From NCBI RefSeq assembly GCF_964199755.1, contig NC_133901.1:12415556-12479555 (forward strand): DNA of 64,000 bases, in the 5' to 3' direction. The notes beneath the pieces were generated by a model, which had not been told where the DNA came from, did not search any database, and saw only the letters and a program-made list of their open reading frames with translations. The first letter of the stretch is position 1. Each line of letters opens with the position of its first letter. This document shows positions 49,501 to 64,000 of the stretch, piece by piece. Position numbers and translations under genes: made by a program. The DNA is from Larus michahellis (lineage: Eukaryota; Chordata; Aves; Charadriiformes; Laridae).

Positions 49501-51489
49501 AGAACGGTCAGACTTGCAACAAGTGAGCAGAGCTGGGGACATTCCTTGCCAGTAGGGATGGTTTTAGCTGGAAAACGTTTTTAACAGATATTTTCTCACT
49601 GAGTGGAAATAGCTGCTTTAAAAAGACAGGTGGGAAAACTAATCCTGTACCAAGTGGTTACCAAGTTCTCCTCTGTGTGGGGCTGTGTTCTTTCCCCATT
49701 AAATGAAGAAACATTTTAGTTGTGGGCATATTTCTGGTATCACAGCATATTTGAGCTGATCGGGGACTTTGCAAGGCTGTTATTTTAACAACTTTCCAAA
49801 GAAGCTCACAGAACAGGCTGGTGCTTTCTGATGAGATTGCATGTCAGCAGACACCAAGGGCTCTGAATCAGGCTGCGGAGCACGGGCTGCTGCCCTGTGG
49901 GGCTGGGGGCCAGGGAGCTGTGGTTGCCCTTCGATGTGCTCTCGCCCTGTGGGGAACAGGGCAGCCGAGAGGCAGGGACTCCCATGCGCTCCTGCCAGTG
50001 GCGGGGAGCCTCATGCCTGCCCTCTCGGAGCTACAAATGCAACCTCTCAGCGACAGTAATGTCACCGCTGGCTGGCTGGGATGTAAAGCAGGCAGATCAA
50101 TGCTGTGCTGCTTTGGTCAATACGAATTTACGAATGAACTTCTGTCAGGAGGGACATTATTAGTGTGGACAACCTCTATTCTCAGTAATTTCTGTGAGGG
50201 GAGATAAGAAGGGGAATGGGCACATCAAATGCACCAGCACAAGAGTGCTGCAGGTGAGGAGAGGCATTTTGGCCATGGGGTAGAAGCTGGTGGGTTTCGA
50301 TATCCTGAGGCCAGCATCTCTCCTACAAAGGACAGGCATGCCCTCTCCTCTGCAGCCCGCTCTTGCTGCAAGGGGAATTGCCCTTTCCCAACTCAGCTCC
50401 CAGTACGGGTGAACAGCAGGGCACGAGGCACAGGAGAGGGGATGTTAGCCCGGGTGGTGCATTGTGTCCAGAGCTGTCCTGCGGATGACATGACAGCCGC
50501 CAGCACCAGCCAGTGCTGTTGTGTAACATGTCACGCGGAGTCTGCTAGCGTGGAAGAAGAGCTTCACCTTGGAGCAAATGCTGGATTGCTCTCAGCTGTG
50601 GCACGCAAGTGATTCAGGGGAAACCAGCAGTTTGCTGGGCCTTGCGTTAGCTCTTTCTCTGGTCCTGGGGAAAAATCCTCCCTGGAATGAGTGACTTTTG
50701 ACTTCTGAACAGTTTCTTGCCCTCAGTTTTGCACCTTCACCCACTGAAGGACAGGGGTAGATAAAGGGCAAAATAAGATATATTTAGAAAAAAGAAACAC
50801 GCAGCCTTTTCAAACACAAACCCCTCCACAAACAGGAAAATGATCTAATTCTACCGTGTAGAGAAGCGATGGAGGTATGTATAAAGAAAGAACAAGCACA
50901 TTTTCCTTTTTCTGCTTTTCCATGTAATATCATATGATCTGTCTTTAGATAATCCAAGCACTTTTATTAAAATCAAAAGCAAAAGTTAGACAGCCAATGA
51001 TAATCTTCCTGAGAAAAGAACCCAGACCAACCTACTTCCCACACTGGACTGGAAGATACACTCACTAGACACAAGAATTGGTAGACTTTGACCCAAAGCA
51101 TCAAGCCTGGAGCAAGTCTGGCTCACTCCCTCTCTGCCCTCTGCTAGAGATCTGCTGCCTCCCTGCATGCCTGCAGCAACGTTTCTGCCTGCACAGCTCT
51201 TGAGCCGTGTACTTCTCAGTGTGTCCTCTGCCCATGTGGAAACCCAGTAAGTGGCAGGCCAGGCTTCAATCTGGTCAATTAGAGCATGCTGAGCCCCAAG
51301 ATCTGGTAGTTGTAGGCAGGCAAGGCAGGGGGAGTGATGGCAACACATATCCACACTTAAGAGATGCCAGAAGATGTTTCTGCCTGGACAAAGACAGGTG
51401 GGGATAATGATAATGGAGGATGGAGTCTGGATGCAGAAGGCCAGTCGTGAGCCAGCACCACAGGGCAGGTTAGTCAGGTCAATGCGTTT
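46561..51489. other. Intergenic region, C3orf70 to EHHADH
   Basis: About 4.9 kb separates the C3orf70 promoter side from the inferred EHHADH 3' end. A 227-codon minus-strand open frame at 47,168-47,851 is the only unusual open stretch and has no recognised similarity (see findings). No repeat family is recognised here. A minus-strand AATAAA at 50,963-50,968 could be a distal EHHADH poly(A) site, which would lengthen that gene's 3' UTR. Confidence 0.6.
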
Positions 51490-52175
51490 GTGGCTTCTCT
51501 GTCATTTATTAGAATCTCCTCTGCAGCAGGGAGGAGGGACGGTACCAGCCCTGCCCCTTGCTCTCTGCCCAAACCTGCTTTCTCCAATTCATTTGACTTT
51601 ACCTCTGCAAGCTGCTGCACCTCTTGTGCCACCTCCCCCCCAGCAGTGGGAAGGGAGCAGGCTCCAGCTGGCTGTCTTTGGGAGAGGCAGGGAATCCAGT
51701 GAATCCAGTGGAGGTGGGCTGCACAGGAAAGACCCAAACAAACTGGGAAATAGACTTAGGGCAGGATCTGGTAGATCCAGTCAGTCTCAGGTGAATTGCA
51801 ACCATCGCTCTCTTGCCTCCTACCCTGATTTGCTTTGTGGGCTGTGGATGCTGCTCCCTCCCTTCCACAAAGACAGAGTGAGAAGCCCTGAAGGCAGAGC
51901 ACAATCAGACGGGCCTTTAGGCAGCAATGTGCAAAGAAGATGGGTGAGGCTTGTGCTGAGAAGAAAGGGTGGGTGATTGCAGTGGTTACCTGCAGCAAAA
52001 AGGGGATTGAGATCAATCATCGGCCAAAGTTATTCCCTGCAAAGGCCGAGGAAGGTCAGTGATATTGTTTACGAGCCTGTAGCACTTTGGTTTTGATTGG
52101 AAAAGACAGTGCAATTACAGCATCTGTTTCATGAGATCAGCCTCCATTGAATTTATACAGCAGGCATCAAGGAAA
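51490..52175 (-). other. EHHADH: Probable EHHADH 3' UTR
   Basis: About 690 bases lie between the EHHADH stop and just past the first good minus-strand AATAAA. No repeat is recognised. The open frames here are shadows without similarity. Confidence 0.5.
51505..51510 (-). terminator. EHHADH: Candidate EHHADH poly(A) signal (AATAAA)
   Basis: Plus-strand TTTATT reads AATAAA on the coding strand, 666 bases downstream of the stop codon. A second candidate is at 50,963-50,968. Confidence 0.5.
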
Positions 52176-53492
<1,317 letters not shown>

Positions 53493-56400
53493 TTACAAAT
53501 AATCACTTGACAGTAGCACTTCCTTTGTATCTCCAGGACAAAAAGTGGAAGCCTATGCAAAATGAGTGGTGCACAGATGGGAAAAAAGAATGGAAGACTG
53601 GGGAAAAGGAAGGTGAATTCTCCCTTTCAGTGAGATTAAATGTTTGAAAATGACTAGCATAAAGGCAAGTTAATGTTCTCTCAAGCTTACAAAATATCAG
53701 TGGGATTCACTCTGGTGTGTGCAGACCATATGATTCTCCCTGCAAAGTTTTATACCTATGGAAACCAGCATCACTTAAGAGTTGGAACCTGGGGATCCAA
53801 GAGAGGAGAGCTGAGTTTCAGCTTCAACCCTGCTAATAACTTGTAGCAGGCAGTTTCACAAGCACGTTTCACCCTGAGCATATCAGTGCCTCTCTGTTCC
53901 TGTGAGAAGGTCCTTTATGGGCATTCATAGAAGGATATTAGTGTTAGCAAACACACAGCACACCCAGAGATTTTAACACCAGCAATACTCAGACAATTGG
54001 TTTCTCCCTCCTTCCAAGCTTCCTCTTTGTCGCCTCCCTCTTCTCCCTCTGCACTTCACAGCATAATCTTTGAAGCAAACAAAATTCAGCTGATCTTGGA
54101 CACTAATCTTCTCTAAACTTTGTCTCTAATGTCTTGCATGTCTCCTGTCACCAGGTCAAACAGGATGGAACTAACACACTGTTCTTAATCCATATTTCAA
54201 CACCTTCTATCTCTTTTTTAATCACTCTGGAACATCAGTAGCCTTTTGCTTGCTGTTTGCACTTTCTATCAGGCAATCTCTGCCCAGCGGGAACTCTCCA
54301 AGTCCTCCAACACAGGCCATTCCTAAGTTATGAAGACTCTCGAAGGCACAGTCTTCCTTGTCCAGCCACGCAGTTAAAGCGCTCGCCCAGAATTCCTATA
54401 ACTGAGCATCCATTCAAGCTGTGTTTTTTTTTTCTCTAAGATCCACAAATATGCTACTACCAGCTCATACCCGAGGAACACCAGTGTAGAGATTGTAGAG
54501 ATTCCCGGCTTGATCCCATCCCTCCTTCTGAGCCCTTCCACCAGCTCTGCCCTCTATTAAATTAAATGAAGCTGCACGCTTACGCTTTCCTGTGACACAC
54601 AACCCACATTATTTATCCCACTCTCCCATGAGGGTAGCTTTTCAGACTAAGTTAATGCAAACTAATAAGAGAAGGCCAGCACAATTTTACCAGCTTTAAA
54701 AGTGTGAAGCATCTGAATGGGAAGATTATTAATATCCTAAATAAAGCAACAACCAGACAAAGTACAGGTTTGTTATAATTCTGTAAAAATGATTTTTTTT
54801 TAATCCCAGGTTTACAAATGAAAGTCAGCTAAACAAACAAACAGAAACAAGGGGATTAAAAATTTTGTCTAAAGCAGCTTTGTAAAGAAGAGCTGAAATG
54901 ATGTCATCAGTTAAACAAGTTCCAACAACCAAGGTCAAACAAGGTAGTATGTTTTCCCTGCAAGCTACACACCCTTGGTTTAGTCCTGTCCACCCTCAGC
55001 TTGTGGATACACAAGACATTTGAAACATTCCCTGCTTAGCCACAAGAAGACAGTTTTTACAGACATCGCTATCTGGCAGCCTGCTTATAAACTATTACGC
55101 TCCCAAGCAATTGCTTAAGTTCCTTTCTAGGAAATTAGATTTGCTACTTCATAATCAAGTACTACTAAAACCTAATTTGAAAATAAAACTAGAAGAACAT
55201 AAATCAGTTCTTAGTATTTCAGTGTCCGTGGTTTGCTGGCTGAAAAACCCACAAACACAAACAGCTCCTCCCACTGCGCACAGCACTCAGAGCTTGGATG
55301 TGGCAGCAGGGAGAGTCAGAGACATTTTTTCCCGTCTTTGGTGAGCAACACGGACTGCTTTCTTCTCGGACAGTGTGGGAGGGTAATTCACCACCTCATG
55401 CATACCCACCAAGCCCCGCCTCATCTCTAAGGCCCTCTTTGGACATCAAGGGTTTGCAGTGCCACATCTGGGTTCTTCATGGCTCCCTCTTGAAGTCTCT
55501 TCTTCCTTTCCAGGGTGGAGGTCTAGGATTTCTCCCTAGAATTTCCAAGCTCTACTAAAGAAATAACGCACACATCCTGGGCCTTATTAACACCTGTTCC
55601 TCTCAGCTTCAGTTTCATGACTGAAATCTTAGCAGTTCTCTCGCAATATGAACACGCTGCTTCTTCCTAAATCAAAATCTCTTCCATGAGCAGAAGTTCT
55701 CCAGCCTTCTTTTCAAGAGAAGTTCTGCAGTGGTGTTATCTGATTCCCCTGTTTGCTCTCATCCACATGTAGTATGAGTACTCCCATCTAGGTTTTAGCC
55801 ATACCATGACAGACAGGCATACATGCTTGTAGTAGTTCGCTTTCTAGGCCATGGGAATAGGCTTATAGATAAGATATGAGCTTGCCAAGCTTGTTTCTGA
55901 CCTAGAAAAGCTGTCTCTGAACTTACTACATAACTCTTCAGTGGCCTGTATGAAATGATGTTTAATGAAGCTGGCAGAGAGAGTAACGAAAGCCCCAAGG
56001 GTTTTGTTACATTAGAGCTTGCACAGCATGACTCCCCTGGAAATATAAAACTACAGCGAGATTTGGCTATCTAGATGGGAAAGAAGCGTTTCTGAGGACT
56101 CCCCTTTTCAATTTTATAAAGCCAAGTGATCTTGGGGAAGAATATATTAAAGCAGAAAAAAATGGTAGGGAATCATTGGGCCTTACATGTGCAGAAGCCT
56201 GTAGAAGAAAGGGAAATGCCGCATGCTCAGCTCAGATCGCACGCAGCTAGGGACTACTCCAGAACTGCTACTGTATGTTCAGTTTTCTTCCTCAACAGTG
56301 CCCTCACTTCCCCCAAACCATGAAAAAACCCTATATTTTTATTAACCATGCAGGGGGCAGTTTTCAGAGCTGTGTTACCATTTTTCATGCCCTAGGCTCA

Positions 56401-58579
56401 TCTTTCAAAAGAAGACTGAAATCTGCTTCAGGAAAAGAACAGTGTCTAGCCACCTTGCTTCTGGCCTTTTGTGGCGAAATGTAGCTTTGACATACAAATA
56501 AAACTACGCTTGAACCCATGTAATTTCAGGCCAAATATGGATATGACAAATCCATTTGCTGGGCAAGCTGAGTGAATAATGACTGTTAATTATGGATCTG
56601 TCACATGAGGTACTTAGAATATGAAAAATCATGTAAAATTAATTGAAGGACTTCAAAAACAAATTTCAAAACAAATGAACTCAAAATATGTACAAAGCAA
56701 CTCATGTACAGTCACACACACTAGAGAAATACAGATCAGTGGAAAATATTCTGAACTATAATGAATATTTGAACTTTAAAATGCCAGGCAATGGAAATAA
56801 TACTTTATAGATCAGTAAAAATATGCGAAGACTGTTCCAGTTTTCCTGTTAAAAACAACAATGAGCAATTGGTGGTGGTGGACTGCTGCAGACTGCAGTT
56901 GCTTCTTTGCTTCTTTGTTTCAGGGTATTAACTTCAAGCAGAAGTAATGTGATACTTGAGGCAAGCAAGGAGCTACGGGATGACTGCAGAAGGGACAGAG
57001 AAGAATGCTTTTTCTGGGTGATGAGGAACCAGAGAAAGTGGAAAGAGGTGGGAGCCAAGAGCTCAGAATAAGCAGAAGCAAATGAAATAGGTGACATTGC
57101 ATGTGTCTGAAGACAGCCAAGGACAGCTAGGCCAAGAGCAGGAGGGATCCCGCATAGCTGGGTGTTACCCACCTATCAATCTTTCAGCGAGCAAACTGCA
57201 GACTAAGGCAGCTGATGGGAAGCCGGCACTGCACAGGAATGGTTCCCAGTTCATCAGCAATGCTATATATCAAGCATGCCCACAAAAATGATAGAGCATC
57301 CTTGATGTCCAATCTACATTAAGACATGGTCAGCGAGCGATGTGCCAGCCTCCTCCGAGTTCCTGCTAATATGGGACAGACAGGGGAGCCACAAAACAAG
57401 GCTCCCCTAGCATTCATGGCACTGCTTTCATACCCTAAAGGTCCTCTGTGCCTACAGAAAAGGTACTGAAGGACGAGGAAGTCAACAGGATCTTCTCAGT
57501 TGCTTCCCATCATGCAGCGATAAAAGATGGACGCAGCAGCGTAATGCAACGTGGTTTTACTGGGTGAAATAGCACAGCACTGTCTATTGGAAAATGGGGT
57601 CTGCATGATTTCTGACCATCCAAAATGGATGCAACATCTTGCTCTGACTGCCCTCCTCTCTGCAGTGAAAACAGAGAGACCCTGAATCACCTAGGTAGAC
57701 TCAATACTTACACGGATGAGCAGGACTATTTTAAAAGGTGTCAGTCCCTCAAAAAGCATCCCTAAGATTTTGGTTTCTGGTGTTGCAAGAATGTACTTAA
57801 GATCAAGAATGTGAAATTATGAGATACTGTACAGCATGGAGAATATCTCATGGCTGGAGAATGACTTTTTGTTACAGCAGCCTGAAAGAAAAAAACCAAT
57901 TGTGCCGGCATGTTTTATGCCTGTCTCTAACAGACTTGCAATTTCGCTGATATCAAAAGACAAAATAGGAGGAAAACCTTCCAGGGAAGGAGAAAAACCA
58001 CAGTGGCATGGCAGAAAGAAGTGATGGAAAGCAGTGACCTTAATATGGTGTGGGATTCAGAGTTAAAAGGAGGTGATCAATAATCTCCAAAATAGGAGAT
58101 GTCGCTTATCAAATGAAGTACAACGTGAACAACTAGCATAAACAAAACACGCTATAATCGTGGGCTATGGGGGCTGTATTGACAGAAGCAGTGATTCAGA
58201 GAAGGCATTAGGAATCTTAGGAAGTGTCAAGGCTCTGTGTGCACTGATAAGCTTTAATGACCCTGACCAGCTACACCTGGATCCTCCACCCACACGCACT
58301 GCCCATGGGCCTTGGAGCCCCATTTAAGCTCAGATCTGAGCCTTCACTCCCTTCCTAAGCTACGTTGGAGGAGTTCTGGTGTCTTATTGTGGCTGTACCA
58401 GGCTATGGACACTGTTGATCCAGACTTCGGCCTACAGAATGGCTTCCCAAATTTACCTTGGACCTGCATCATCATGTGAACTTTGCTGGATCATCTGTGC
58501 TTCTGGTACATCCTGGCCATGATCTCTGGGTCTGCCCTGCTTGTCTTGCTCAGGTACTGTAAATAATTGATATAGCAGT

Positions 58580-59306
58580 GGGTTGTGCTGCCATCCAGAG
58601 GGAGAAATGGGTTGATAGGAACTTGATGAATTTCAGCAAGGTGAAGTGCTAAGTCCTGCACCTGGAGAGGAATAGTCCTATGCACCAGTATATGCTGGGG
58701 GCTGACTGGCTGGAAAACAGCTCTGCAGAAAAGGATCTGGGGCTCCTGGTGGGTACCAAATTGGCTATGAGCAGCAATATGACCTTGTGGCAAAGAAAGC
58801 TAATGGTATACTGGGCTGCATTAGGAGGAGTCTTGCTGGCAGGTTGAGGGAGGTGATCCTTACCCTCTAATTAGCACTAGTGAGACCATACCTGGAGCAC
58901 TGTGTCCAATTCTGGGCTCCCCAGTACAAGAGTGATGTGGAGTGATTCCAGCCTAGAGAAGGCTTGGGGGGATCTCCTCAACATACATAAATACCTGAGG
59001 GGAAGGTGTAAAAAGACAGAGCCAGACTTTTTTCAGTGGCTCCTAGTGACAGGACTAGAGGCAATGTGCCCAAACTGAAACACGGGACATTCCATTGGAA
59101 TATAAGGAAACATATTTTTTTACTGCAGGGGTGACTATGCATTGTCACAGACTGCCCAGAGGTGTTGTAGAGTCCTCATCCTTGGAGATATTCAAAAGCT
59201 GTCTGAATGTGGTCCTGGGCAACTAGCTCTAGGTGGCCCTGTTTGAGCAGAGGGGCTGGACAAGATGACCTTCAGAGGTTCCTTCCAGCCTCAAAGATTC
59301 TGTGGT
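58580..59306 (+). repeat. CR1 LINE, 0.7-kb 3' fragment
   Basis: Sense-orientation CR1 begins in the ORF2 end region (tgtgctgccatccagaggga, gtcctgcacctggag, accatacctggagcactgtg). It runs through the conserved tail (ggctggacaagatgaccttc) and ends at about aaagattctgtgg. It has frameshifts and stops relative to the consensus, so it is dead. It lies antisense in the EHHADH intron. Confidence 0.92.
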
Positions 59307-59454
59307 CCCCCTAGGAGGTGTTATTGCCATTGGCTCCCCATCCCTGGGGTGCAGCTGCTCCCTGCCAGTAGATAATTGACAGGATATGTTGAACATGGCT
59401 AGTTTGAAAGTTGGCTGTTACCTTGAGCATACTAAATAGTAGCAAGGAAGAAAC

Positions 59455-59680
59455 ATCTCAGTATCTGGTCTTAGTGTAATTACACCTGGAATATTGTTCC
59501 CACTTTGGCTATGTGTGCTTTATGAAGTGTTGAAAACTTAGGGTAAGTTCAGAGTCGTGAAAATGACCAGAATGTGACATGTGCTCCACAGCAAAAGTAT
59601 TAAACCACTTAGTTTATTTATTCTGCAAAAAGCATGGGTTAACTTGAGCATTGTCTGTAACCAGCTACAAAAACACTGAA
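59455..59680 (+). repeat. Possible old CR1-like fragment
   Basis: A short run, ttacacctggaatattgttc and ccactttggct, resembles the CR1 phrase around 'acctggaatattgtgtccagttttgg'. Downstream similarity fades. Borders and identity are uncertain. Confidence 0.35.
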
Positions 59681-61103
59681 GTTCGGGGGTAGAGGCTGGG
59701 GCAATTTCAGACCAGAATTTAGAAACCTGTTTGGAGATGAGAAGCAAATATTTAATGCAACGGATGGGAGATGTAGCCCAGCCAGTTCAGCTTGGAAATA
59801 AGGTACAGATTATGTTTCTACTGGAAACTTGCAAATGGAGACTGCATTTGTCCTTAGAATTCCCTCTAGCTCAGTTACAGCACCAAAATAAGCAGATCAG
59901 ATCTAAACAGATCTTCTGGCTAAACTGTCATTGATACTGGGACTCTGCAAAAGTATTATTCTGGCATGATTTATCGGTATATAGGAAAGAATACTCATTC
60001 TAGGCACCTGATCACTCCTATGAGACTTCAACATGAGCCCTTCCTGCCAAAGCAAACGCTGCAGGACTGACCTGTCTGGGATTGTGTGTGTCTGAAGTAC
60101 TGTGCTCTTCAAGTCATATGATAAACTTGGCAATAATTCATGACTCTTAACCTGAATGTTACAACAGCCACGGATCCTCCTCACAAGGTTCGTGGACCAA
60201 CGTTTAAAAACCATTTTCATTAAAAGTATGGCATGGCAGCTAATGAAGCAAAGGGAACTTACAAAAGAAAAAAAAAGTGTTTCTATGGCCTGAAATGACC
60301 TTTCAGAGGGCTCATATTGCAGAGCACAAGAGGCCTGAGAAGTACCCAGGAAGGAGCAGTGTTGATCTGGTGAGCTTTCTCTGAAACAGAATGGATGTTT
60401 TCCAATTACTCCATTACTTGTCTAACCATTTTTTGAGTGCTACTATCAACAGGCAGAGCTGAAAGATACCTTTTTTTAAAAAAAAAAAATCTCAGCAGTG
60501 CATCAAAGGTTTTATTTAAATTGCTCTTATAAAAAATTAATGAAGGCATTATCTTGCTGGGCTACAAAATGGCAGGAGTGGATCCCAGTGAGATGAAATC
60601 TTCTTAAAATACAGCTGTCAAAACATTTTTGTATTAGTATATCCCTGAGTGACTCTGCACGTGCACTTGCAGTACAGAACTAGACCAGGAGGAGGAGAAT
60701 TTCATGCAAACCTGCTTATAACATGGAACAAAGCCAGGACTCAACGTAGCAGTATTTAAAAGGGAATAGACTGTTTATGGTCCACAGATGAATCTGTCTC
60801 AAGTGAGAGGAAGTTATTCTTCCAAAGAAAGAGGTGGCAGCAGGTAACGATCTAATGAGATGTGATTTGCCATCTGAATTTCTGAGCTTATCAATGCACT
60901 GACAACTTCCATCTTTGCATGTCATCTATGGGTGTGGAGTATCTTTGCCTGTGATGGGTACCAGTGACTTTGGCAAGTGACTGCTAGGGAATCCCACTTC
61001 AGCTGTGTGCCATGATAAAGCCTGATTATACTCATCCCACTCCCCTTCAGCTCTGCTATTAGCTGGGCAGTCAGCATCCATAACAGCTTTTTCATGCCCT
61101 TAC

Positions 61104-61445
61104 CTATCACAGCCACGTTGCGGATGGGCTGAGGGGCAGCACTTTTCCATGAAGCTCCGCTGGGTGTTGTCCACTTCTGCACTGCTCTCTCGGCGAAGAA
61201 AGCATACTGCAGTGCTTGGGCCTGGCCTGAAGTCAGCAGAACGTTAAACAGCTCTCGTTCCTTCCGGACTCCTTCTGGAAAGGGTTGCTCTGTGGCGGCT
61301 TTGACTGCCTGGAAGCACAGCTCTGGAGCCAGGCACCCGTGGGCCTGTTTCTTCACCTTCATAAGAGCCTCACTGAGAAATGCTTCCATGTTGGGCAATT
61401 TTGGAACTGGCTTCAGGCTGAGCCTGCGGGGTCCCAGTGGCTGGC
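61104..61445 (-). CDS. EHHADH: EHHADH penultimate coding exon (linker and start of NAD domain)
   Basis: This 342-bp exon has acceptor TTCTACCCTCAG and donor GTAAGG. It reads QPLGPRRLSLKPVPKLPNME, then the conserved linker (HGCLAPELCFQAVKAA, SGQAQALQYAFFAER, KWTTPSGASW) and ends RNVAVIG, the first strand of the Rossmann fold. In the family this segment links the N-terminal hydratase/isomerase domain to the dehydrogenase half. It starts phase 2 and ends with one base of a split glycine codon (ATA G|GG CTG). The stretch is more divergent from human than the last exon, as is usual for the linker. Earlier exons are not found before the right edge. Confidence 0.95.
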
Positions 61446-64000
61446 CTGAGGGTAGAAAAATGGAGTTAGAGAACAAAGCATCCACATCTGGAAGACTACA
61501 GATTTTCACCCCTTTCTACATAGACTGAGAACGCAGCCTGACTCTTTTCCTCCTATGCCCACTGCATTAGGGCTGGAATGGCACAATGATCGGGGTCTAG
61601 AACTAAAGCATCTGACATTTCTCTTTAGCTTTCTGTTTGCTCTGACAATTATGATTTTTCAAGTCCCTTCTCAGACTTCAAAAAAGCAAGATTTCAATTT
61701 CAAAGTAATTCCTTTCTTCTTCTCAGCTACACAGAGTGCCTTGACTTCTCCAGTCCTCTTACTCCACAATCCCAGCTGTCATATCCACGTAGGTCTTTCT
61801 ATAAGCCTCAGTACTGCAGCTTTCCTCCAGTATTGTTTAGTACTCGGTGCCCAATTGATTTTGCTAGCCAGATGCGTTCCAGCCAGGGTCCTGATCCAGT
61901 CATTTATAAGAGAGACTGGGAAATATACACTGAGTGCAATTCTTTCCTGACAGCAGGAGCCCCCCTGTTCACTTTGGGATGAACCAAGAGGACAGCTCAC
62001 GCAGCATGAGTTGGGGAACAAAGGAATAACAAGGGAGGGTTCATGCTTCTATGTCAGCAAGGGGTGAATCAAGCAGCCATACAAATACGAGGCCCATTAC
62101 AGACAGACGTTGCTATGGTGATACCTAGAAAGGATTTTAATTGAGAGAAGTTAGTCACATTTCAGATGCCAAAATCCTCTCCGTCCTTTTCAGAAGTACA
62201 AGCTTTGGTGCCTGCTAGGAGATCTCTGATATGTCCATACTGAGGCTGTTCCTATGCTCTTAATGGCAGCTTGCCTCAGGAAAGACCATGGAGGAACAAG
62301 ATCAGAAATTCAGGATGTAGGCCCTTAATATTTCAACACTTTCACGAAGACCAGATTGTTAATTAACTGTGTAGCGATGTCACTGCACTGACTGCTGCAG
62401 TGCTGCTCCCAAAAGCACCCAGGACTGCCACCAAAGCAGGATGGTGGGTGGGCCCCCTCTAATGAGAGCCTTATGCTGAGAAGCTCTCTGGTATGCAGTC
62501 TGATTGCCCTAGCTTCCCTTATATAAGCTCTGCCACAGGAGCACACTTCCTTCAAAGGTGGCATATTGCATCCATCTCCCCTTTTTCTTTCTGTTGCGTG
62601 CGTTAGGAAAATGCCAGTGCATCAGCAGAAGACTCAGGAGCAGGAAATCATACACAAGATGCTGAAAAGCAGGAATAATGGCAGCACTAAAGTCATGGTT
62701 GTCCAAAGAACATGTCCTGACTCTAGCTCTTCCTCCAAGACCAAGCAATATTTAAGAGAAACAGAAATATGAGTTTCCAGGATGAGTTAAGATAACTGAT
62801 TTCCTGAAATAATGCTCTTCAGAGCTCAGGCTTTTGAATTAAGCCTTTTAGAGAAGACAAAAAGATGAATACTCACTGTGGAAGTAGCTTCCCTTGTAAT
62901 CAGAGTTTATAAAAATAATGTTTTCACATTGACAGTGAATATAGTTTGTATTTGCCAGTTTTGCAGGATTTAGTCAGGATAATGTTCCTTGATTTTTGGA
63001 ATCCTGTCTTTCTCCCCTTGAATGTATGTTTTTAACCCAGAAATGCTCTTTATCCACCCACAGTCCTTTATTTAGGACTTAAATAGTGGGTTTCATTTTT
63101 GCCCCAAGAGGACACCTCAGGTTTGTCCCAGAAAGCAGATCTGGTGGCTGGAAGGCTGCTTAAGACTGGGCAGAACAAGGGACTTCATATGACATCTCTG
63201 ATGTGGAAAGGACTGGTAAAAAAGGAATATTACTGGGAGCGTTTAAGCTTGGTCTTCAGATAGCAAATAGTACTTGTAAGCACAAATACTGATGGGGGAC
63301 ATGAGACAGGTCCTCACAGTAAAAAAGAAAAGCAACTCTCCTCAGGGTCCCGTAATAAAACTCTTATTTAGCTGTAAGCTAAATAGGTTTTATTAAGTAT
63401 GTATACAGCATCTCCATGCAGAGTCTTTGCTTATGCAATGCTAATAAGAACCAAGGGCATATCTATGAACAGGAAAAAAATGATCTGAATCCAAACCTGG
63501 GAAGAAAAGACCATTGTGGGGCACCCACGGCTTGATTTCTGAAATCAAAGCAGCAGGAACATGAAGAACACTATCACAGAATCATAGGGTTGGAAGGGAC
63601 CTCTGGAGATCATCTAGTGCAACCCCCCTGCCAGAGCAGGGTCATCTAGAGCAGGTTACACAGGAATGCGTCAAGGCAGGTTTTGAATGTCTCCAGAGTT
63701 GGAGACTCCACCACCTCTCTGGGCAGACATCAGTGCTACAGGGAAAAGTGTCCTCCATGCACAGGAGCTAACAGATACATGCTTTGTTTTACTAGGGTTT
63801 GTAGTCCAGGTGGCACAAAGGACAGATCAAGTCTATAAAATTTCTATCAGTAAAAGCAACATGTAAGCATGCAATATCAAATATTGTGCTATTTAAAGAA
63901 AAAAAAAATCATCCTAGAGTTGTAAAACCTCAGGACAATACAGGACTTCACATGCAAGAGGCAGGGCTAGCCTAATGCACTTCCTTGTGCAGTGAACTGC
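61446..64000 (-). other. EHHADH: EHHADH intron, truncated by window edge
   Basis: At least 2.55 kb of intron upstream of the linker exon on the minus strand. I looked for the preceding hydratase-domain exon (with GLPEVTLGLLPGARGT) and did not find it, so it lies outside the window. The only recognised element is the CR1 at about 63,572-63,765. Confidence 0.75.
63572..63765 (-). repeat. CR1 LINE 3' end fragment
   Basis: Reverse-oriented CR1 tail: tcacagaatcatagggttgg, aagggacctctggagatcat, then acccccctgccagagcaggg and ggttttgaatgtctccagag. Close match to remembered CR1 tails suggests a fairly young copy. The right border is approximate. Confidence 0.92.

Overview
This is a stretch of vertebrate nuclear DNA, almost certainly from a bird. 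Genes are split into short exons with GT/AG introns of up to about 18 kb. The recognisable interspersed repeats are CR1 LINEs, which dominate bird genomes. There is also a solo LTR whose first bases resemble common bird ERV LTRs, and I see no SINEs of mammalian type. The species cannot be fixed from the sequence alone.

Three protein-coding genes are supported, in the order VPS8 (+), C3orf70 homologue (-), EHHADH (-). From established knowledge this is the order and orientation on human 3q27, so the window is a conserved syntenic block. (1) Bases 1 to about 23,320 hold the 3' end of VPS8, a CORVET endosomal tethering subunit. Six coding exons splice in phase into the last 243 residues, including an intact C3H2C3 RING finger. 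(2) From about 24,430 to 45,453 lies the two-exon C3orf70 homologue (UPF0524 family), read on the minus strand: a 178-bp first coding exon inside a CpG island, a 17.6-kb intron, and a second coding exon followed by a probable 2.6-kb 3' UTR. (3) From about 51,490 to beyond the right edge lies the 3' part of EHHADH, the peroxisomal bifunctional enzyme. Its last two coding exons give 536 residues carrying the 3-hydroxyacyl-CoA dehydrogenase half; the enoyl-CoA hydratase half lies outside the window.

The rest is intron, UTR and intergenic DNA. CR1 copies of different ages lie at about 537-947, 20,070-20,131, 43,390-44,055 (old), 45,782-46,560 (split), 58,580-59,306, 59,455-59,680 (old) and 63,572-63,765. 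The clearest structural event is a 591-bp solo LTR with a perfect 5-bp target duplication inside a CR1, about 390 bp upstream of the C3orf70 start codon.

The three genes act in separate processes (endosome tethering, an uncharacterised protein, peroxisomal beta-oxidation); nothing suggests a joint pathway. No complete undescribed system was found. The best candidates for something unannotated are a pair of exon-like segments on the plus strand between VPS8 and C3orf70 (24,027-24,097 and 24,306-24,347) and a 227-codon minus-strand open frame at 47,168-47,851. Both are weak without transcript data.
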